A stretch of DNA of 54,075 bases from an uncultured Bacteroidales bacterium (GTDB taxonomy: Bacteria > Bacteroidota > Bacteroidia > Bacteroidales > FEN-979), in NCBI GenBank assembly GCA_903915465.1, contig CAIWTA010000187.1, forward strand, positions 1 through 54,075, written 5' to 3'. The notes under the pieces are model-generated. The model ran no database searches. It saw only the letters and a program-made list of their open reading frames with translations, and was not told the DNA's origin. Both the position numbers and the translations under genes were made by a program. Below, in pieces: positions 50,647 through 54,075 of this stretch. The first letter of the stretch is position 1; each line of letters begins with the position of its first letter.

Positions 50647-53244
50647 TTATTTCGTAATCACCAGTTTCCCCGTACTTTTCCCCGTCTGAGATTCAAATTC
50701 ATAGAGATAATATCCTGGAGATAATAAGCTTACATCGAGCCTGATGTTGTTCTTTCCGGCAATATAACTGCCTTTTGCAATATTCATCACTTTCTGGCCG
50801 AAGACATTACTTAATGTACCAGATATGATTTCGGGTTTTTGGAGATCGAACTGGAATGTTACAAAATCCTGCGCAGGATTTGGGAATACTTTGAAATTGT
50901 TGTTGTCTTGCACACTTTCAATGCCTGTAAGTGACCGGGTAATATTCATATCCAGCAAGTATGTGCCAGTTTGTCCAGGGAAATAAGGAGAAACGTTGAA
51001 GGTCAGCACGCCTCCGCCTTGCAGCGTAATAGTTGAAGGCATCACATCATCGTAAGTGTCTGACCATTTAGAACCGAGCTTGTAGGAAAACAGCACATCT
51101 CCAGTATAGGTTTGGCCATTGCCACTGTTGTAGCTGTCATGAATCCGGGCATCTATAATGTATGTATAACCACCAGGCAGATCGACCTTGTAGTAGTCCA
51201 CATCATCGCTGGAATGGATATTCGAACCATTGGAATTGCAATTGGCTGTATTTCCACTAAAGTTTACCGCCAGCTGGCGAGCTGTACCTTCCGTGTTATC
51301 TGGTTCATAGCTATCGGCTGACAAAGGCTCGCCTGAAATCACAACGGGTATCGGGTTAGAATAAGAAGTGGCAGAAACAAGCTCCATGTTACCCCCGTTG
51401 GGTTGGTCCCATGCAACAAGATAATAGTTCCCGGGTGCAACATTTAAGCCTGATGAGGAGAAAGTAAAAGTATTAAAATAACCCGCCGATAAAGTTGCTG
51501 TTGTGTATTCCTCTATCACCTGAATCCATTTTCCATCAGTGGAATGAAGGTCAAGAGAGATGTAGCCCGAAAAATCAGAAGAGCCATAGTTTGCTATTTT
51601 GGTGGTAGCACTAAAAGATTGGTTGATCATAATGGGATCATGGTCAACCACAATATTGTCGTAAAGTCTGATATCATTTGCAGAGCCCTGGATGGTTATG
51701 TCTATTAAATTTGTATATGAACCAGCGGCCAGTGCGGTCCAGCCACCCCCTGAAGGCCGGGAATAGATTCCGATCATATAATTGCCAGGTGTTGCTGCTG
51801 TAATCCCTGCCGTAGTAAAGTCCAATCCATTGGTATAGTGATAACCTGGTTGAAGATTATCCTCGGTTAATGTCTGGACATAATCGACAAAAGTGCCGTC
51901 GCTGGTGAAAAGTGCTGCTGTAAAGTCGCCCTGGAAAGATGTTGACCCATTATTAAGAATGTCTGCATTAACCGTGAAACCCGCACCGTAATTGATAGGA
52001 TTGGGTGCTACTGTAATAGCAGAATACAATTCCAATGAAGTATTCGTAGATTGCCCGGGCTGAATGCCGAATACTGCCTGTTGATTGCTGTTAAAATAAT
52101 TGCTGCCCGGATTTAAAGCGTCAAGGTCAAAGAAGCCATCAGCGGCTCCGCCCCATCCCCAATTCATGTGGAAGTAATCCGCATCATATCCATCGCAAAC
52201 AAATGTATGCCCTCCAGACCCCCATCCGGCATATTGAATCGGACGACCAGCATCCAGATCTGTCTTCAACATTTGTTTCCATTCGGCGTCAGAATGTGAT
52301 GCTCTTTGTGAACCGAGTAATGCACTCGAATAACCAAAGTACGTTTTGTATGCAGTTTCTGAACATGCCGCATGATTGCCCGACTGGTCATTTGTAATGA
52401 CCCATCCGCCACTTCCGTTAGGACCATAATCCATTTCAACTGCCACACCACAATGGAGCATTAACAATGCCACAGCATCATTAGAACTACTTAAATTGTT
52501 TGGCATCGAAGCCCAGTCATATGATGTGTTTCCAAAATCGGCCGACAATGTTCCGTAATTCCCATTGCTGTTACTGGCATTATAAGAGTGAAAACCCGTT
52601 CCTGTGGCGGGATAGTTCCAAAATTTCATGATCTGAGCCATGGCCGTGGCCGGACATCCGGTTACGCAATGACCGCCAGGTCCTGCTGCATCGGCCGGAC
52701 ACATCTCATTTTCATACGGATTCTGATTCCAGGTAGTATTCAACAAGGGACTCACAGCTTTAACATTTTTTGATGAATTCAATGGTCGTCCGTTTTCCAG
52801 ATTTTCCCAGGAAACCTGAATCTCGTTATCTGCCTTCAATTGATTGACGATGACGTATCGGATCTCCTCTTTGTATTTTTCCATCAGTTTCTTAAATGCC
52901 TGAGGCAGGTTTTTAGCTGTATAGCTGCCTGTTGCCGTATAACCCAGCACTGGAGCAACGTCATTATCAGCAGAAACCATCACAAAACCATCGTTCTGGT
53001 TTACGTTAAAAATATAAAATACAGGGAATTCCTGCATGTCGGTACTTTTCCCACCCGAAATGTTTACACTCTTTTCTGTGTAAGCAAGAGTGAGGTTTAC
53101 AGCGGATAGGCTTTTGATTTTTGAACTGTTCAGGCAGAAGTTCTTTGCAACTTTTGCGGCAAGTTCCTGATCAATGGCGTCAGCAAATAAAAAGTTCATT
53201 GTTACAAACGCCAATACAAACAGAATTAGTAACCTCTTTTTCAT
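50647..53244 (-). CDS. C10 (streptopain-like) cysteine peptidase with T9SS sorting tail
   Basis: An 865-residue secreted cysteine peptidase. Signal peptide about 1-21, an inhibitory propeptide with FYIFNVNQNDGFVMVSADN, then the catalytic Cys197 (GCPATAMAQIM) and His346 (GGHTFVCDGYD) of the C10 family. Two CARDB/Ig-like beta domains follow (residues about 400-640), then a domain like bacterial pre-peptidase C-terminal domains, and a type A T9SS tail from about residue 780 (FPNPAQDFVTFQFD). The mature enzyme is probably surface-bound or released. Confidence 0.93.
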   Translation of the reverse strand: MKKRLLILFVLAFVTMNFLFADAIDQELAAKVAKNFCLNSSKIKSLSAVNLTLAYTEKSVNISGGKSTDMQEFPVFYIFNVNQNDGFVMVSADNDVAPVLGYTATGSYTAKNLPQAFKKLMEKYKEEIRYVIVNQLKADNEIQVSWENLENGRPLNSSKNVKAVSPLLNTTWNQNPYENEMCPADAAGPGGHCVTGCPATAMAQIMKFWNYPATGTGFHSYNASNSNGNYGTLSADFGNTSYDWASMPNNLSSSNDAVALLMLHCGVAVEMDYGPNGSGGWVITNDQSGNHAACSETAYKTYFGYSSALLGSQRASHSDAEWKQMLKTDLDAGRPIQYAGWGSGGHTFVCDGYDADYFHMNWGWGGAADGFFDLDALNPGSNYFNSNQQAVFGIQPGQSTNTSLELYSAITVAPNPINYGAGFTVNADILNNGSTSFQGDFTAALFTSDGTFVDYVQTLTEDNLQPGYHYTNGLDFTTAGITAATPGNYMIGIYSRPSGGGWTALAAGSYTNLIDITIQGSANDIRLYDNIVVDHDPIMINQSFSATTKIANYGSSDFSGYISLDLHSTDGKWIQVIEEYTTATLSAGYFNTFTFSSSGLNVAPGNYYLVAWDQPNGGNMELVSATSYSNPIPVVISGEPLSADSYEPDNTEGTARQLAVNFSGNTANCNSNGSNIHSSDDVDYYKVDLPGGYTYIIDARIHDSYNSGNGQTYTGDVLFSYKLGSKWSDTYDDVMPSTITLQGGGVLTFNVSPYFPGQTGTYLLDMNITRSLTGIESVQDNNNFKVFPNPAQDFVTFQFDLQKPEIISGTLSNVFGQKVMNIAKGSYIAGKNNIRLDVSLLSPGYYLYEFESQTGKSTGKLVITK

Positions 53245-53342
53245 TTTTTGTCTCTCCTATATAAGTAAATAATTTTGTGATAAATTTTGCTTCGGTGCGT
53301 TACATTGTTAGATAATTAACAATAACCCATGATAATTGCATG

Positions 53343-53350
53343 TAAAGGTA
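53343..53350 (-). promoter_or_regulatory. Possible -7 box of the C10 peptidase gene
   Basis: Reads TACCTTTA on the minus strand, one base off TAnnTTTG, 100 bases before the ATG. The leader between is AT-rich with no other feature. Confidence 0.3.
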
Positions 53351-53465
53351 GGATGAATTTCTAATAATTCCAAAGGGAAAATAATTACTGACGGAAGGAT
53401 TCGGGTCGATGGAAAAACATTCTTCCAGAAAATGACATTCACGCAAAGAAGAACTAATTCAGCTA

Positions 53466-54075
53466 TCACAACCCCAAATCTCCCTCATCAGAGGTGTCAG
53501 GCGGAATTGAATCTGATTTCTTTAACAGCAGTTTAGCTGCCCCTTTTAAGGTCACGTCAGGAATGAACTTCTCGTATTCCTGTTGTGTAATCTGCTCTTT
53601 CCGCAACATTTTCCCGGATAAAAGTTTCAGAAAATCTACAGAAGTTGTACTCAGATGCCCAGTTTCATCAAAAGAATATTTAAACCATTTTGGCCGGGGA
53701 ATGATTGAAGCAAGAAAAATTGATTCGGCCAGAGACAACCTCGAAGCATCTTTGTTAAAATAAAACCGGGCAGCTTCATTGGCGCCAAATACATTGGGGC
53801 CCCACTCAATAATGTTAAGATAAACCTCAAACATCCGATCTTTCGAGGATAGTCCCTGGTTTTCGATAAGCCATACCAGAAGGGCTTCTTCCAGCTTTCG
53901 AGCCACTGTTTTGTTCCGGTTAAGAAAAACGTTTTTGTCTAACTGCATACTGATGGTGCTGCCTCCGCGGGCAAACCGGCGTTCCTTAATATTGGTGATA
54001 AAAGATTCCCTGAACGCATCCGGGATGAATCCGCGGTGCTGATAAAAACCGGCATCTTCAGACCCCAGGACGGCC
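53466..54075 (-). CDS. Peptidoglycan transglycosylase (GT51), partial at the right edge
   Basis: The reading frame runs through the window edge, so the true N-terminus lies outside. Visible GT51 motifs in order: SEDAGFYQHRGF (motif 1, with catalytic Glu), ARGGSTISMQLDKN (motif 2), TVARKLEEALLVWLIE (motif 3) and MFEVYLNIIEWGPNVFGANEAA (motif 4). These make glycan strands from lipid II. The ATG at 53948 seen inside would cut off motif 1 and 2 and is not the start. It may be a stand-alone transglycosylase or the front domain of a larger protein that ends early; no transpeptidase domain follows and the acidic tail ends DEGDLGL. Confidence 0.9.
   Translation of the reverse strand, partial: AVLGSEDAGFYQHRGFIPDAFRESFITNIKERRFARGGSTISMQLDKNVFLNRNKTVARKLEEALLVWLIENQGLSSKDRMFEVYLNIIEWGPNVFGANEAARFYFNKDASRLSLAESIFLASIIPRPKWFKYSFDETGHLSTTSVDFLKLLSGKMLRKEQITQQEYEKFIPDVTLKGAAKLLLKKSDSIPPDTSDEGDLGL

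Noticed and set aside
53466-53948. Treating the transglycosylase as a complete 160-aa gene
   Set aside because: The frame stays open to the window edge and the outer part carries GT51 motifs 1 and 2, so the gene is cut by the edge.

Overview
The window looks like a chromosomal segment of a Bacteroidota bacterium, most likely an anaerobic or facultative member of the Bacteroidales or a related order. Supporting signs are two secreted peptidases with type IX secretion (T9SS) C-terminal sorting tails, many -7 boxes of the Bacteroidota type TAnnTTTG with little Shine-Dalgarno signal, a B12-dependent class II ribonucleotide reductase, tandem-domain universal stress proteins, and a PorT-like barrel. 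The taxon is inferred from these features, not from a marker-gene comparison.

Layout. 1-7.6 kb: an intergenic repeat element, small hypothetical genes, a STAND-type NTPase with ten exact 42-residue TPR units, and a subtilisin-like T9SS cargo peptidase. 7.6-15.8 kb: a leftward molybdenum/tungsten cluster. Its genes encode a ModE-type regulator, a WtpA-like binding protein, an unusual secreted protein with two SUOX-like halves, WtpB- and WtpC-like transporter parts, MoeA, a short MoaA, MoaC and a MOSC-MogA fusion. Two matching inverted-repeat boxes lie between the regulator and the divergent pruA gene. 15.9-24.4 kb: P5C dehydrogenase, an M13 peptidase lipoprotein, an Old Yellow Enzyme, a lipase-like lipoprotein, an HD hydrolase, a soluble TonB C-terminal domain, a YciI protein and tRNA-Arg(CCG).

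24.5-34.4 kb: class II aldolase, a UspA-SPOR-UspA operon, RuvB, QueG, UbiX, an outer-membrane barrel, a CAP-domain protein, a polyprenyl synthase and a radical SAM enzyme. 34.6-45.7 kb: a small repeat protein, NrdJ, an FMN-binding protein, a large propeller/barrel protein, an MBL hydrolase, a GT9 glycosyltransferase overlapping a TatD DNase, and asparaginase. 45.8-50.4 kb: tRNA-Ser(GGA), a chimeric remnant joining a P-type ATPase piece to a VIT-family piece, and a translationally coupled EmrA-EmrB-TolC type efflux operon. 50.6-54.1 kb: a C10 (streptopain-like) T9SS peptidase and a transglycosylase that runs off the right edge.

The most coherent functional unit is the Mo/W cluster: uptake (WtpABC-like), cofactor synthesis (MoaA, MoaC, MogA, MoeA) and probable local control by the ModE-like protein. 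Intergenic spaces hold a family of heptamer-based inverted repeats (three AAATCGT-type copies and a related AAGTCGA array) and several long palindromes typical of dispersed non-coding repeats. No CRISPR array, rRNA or intact insertion sequence was seen.
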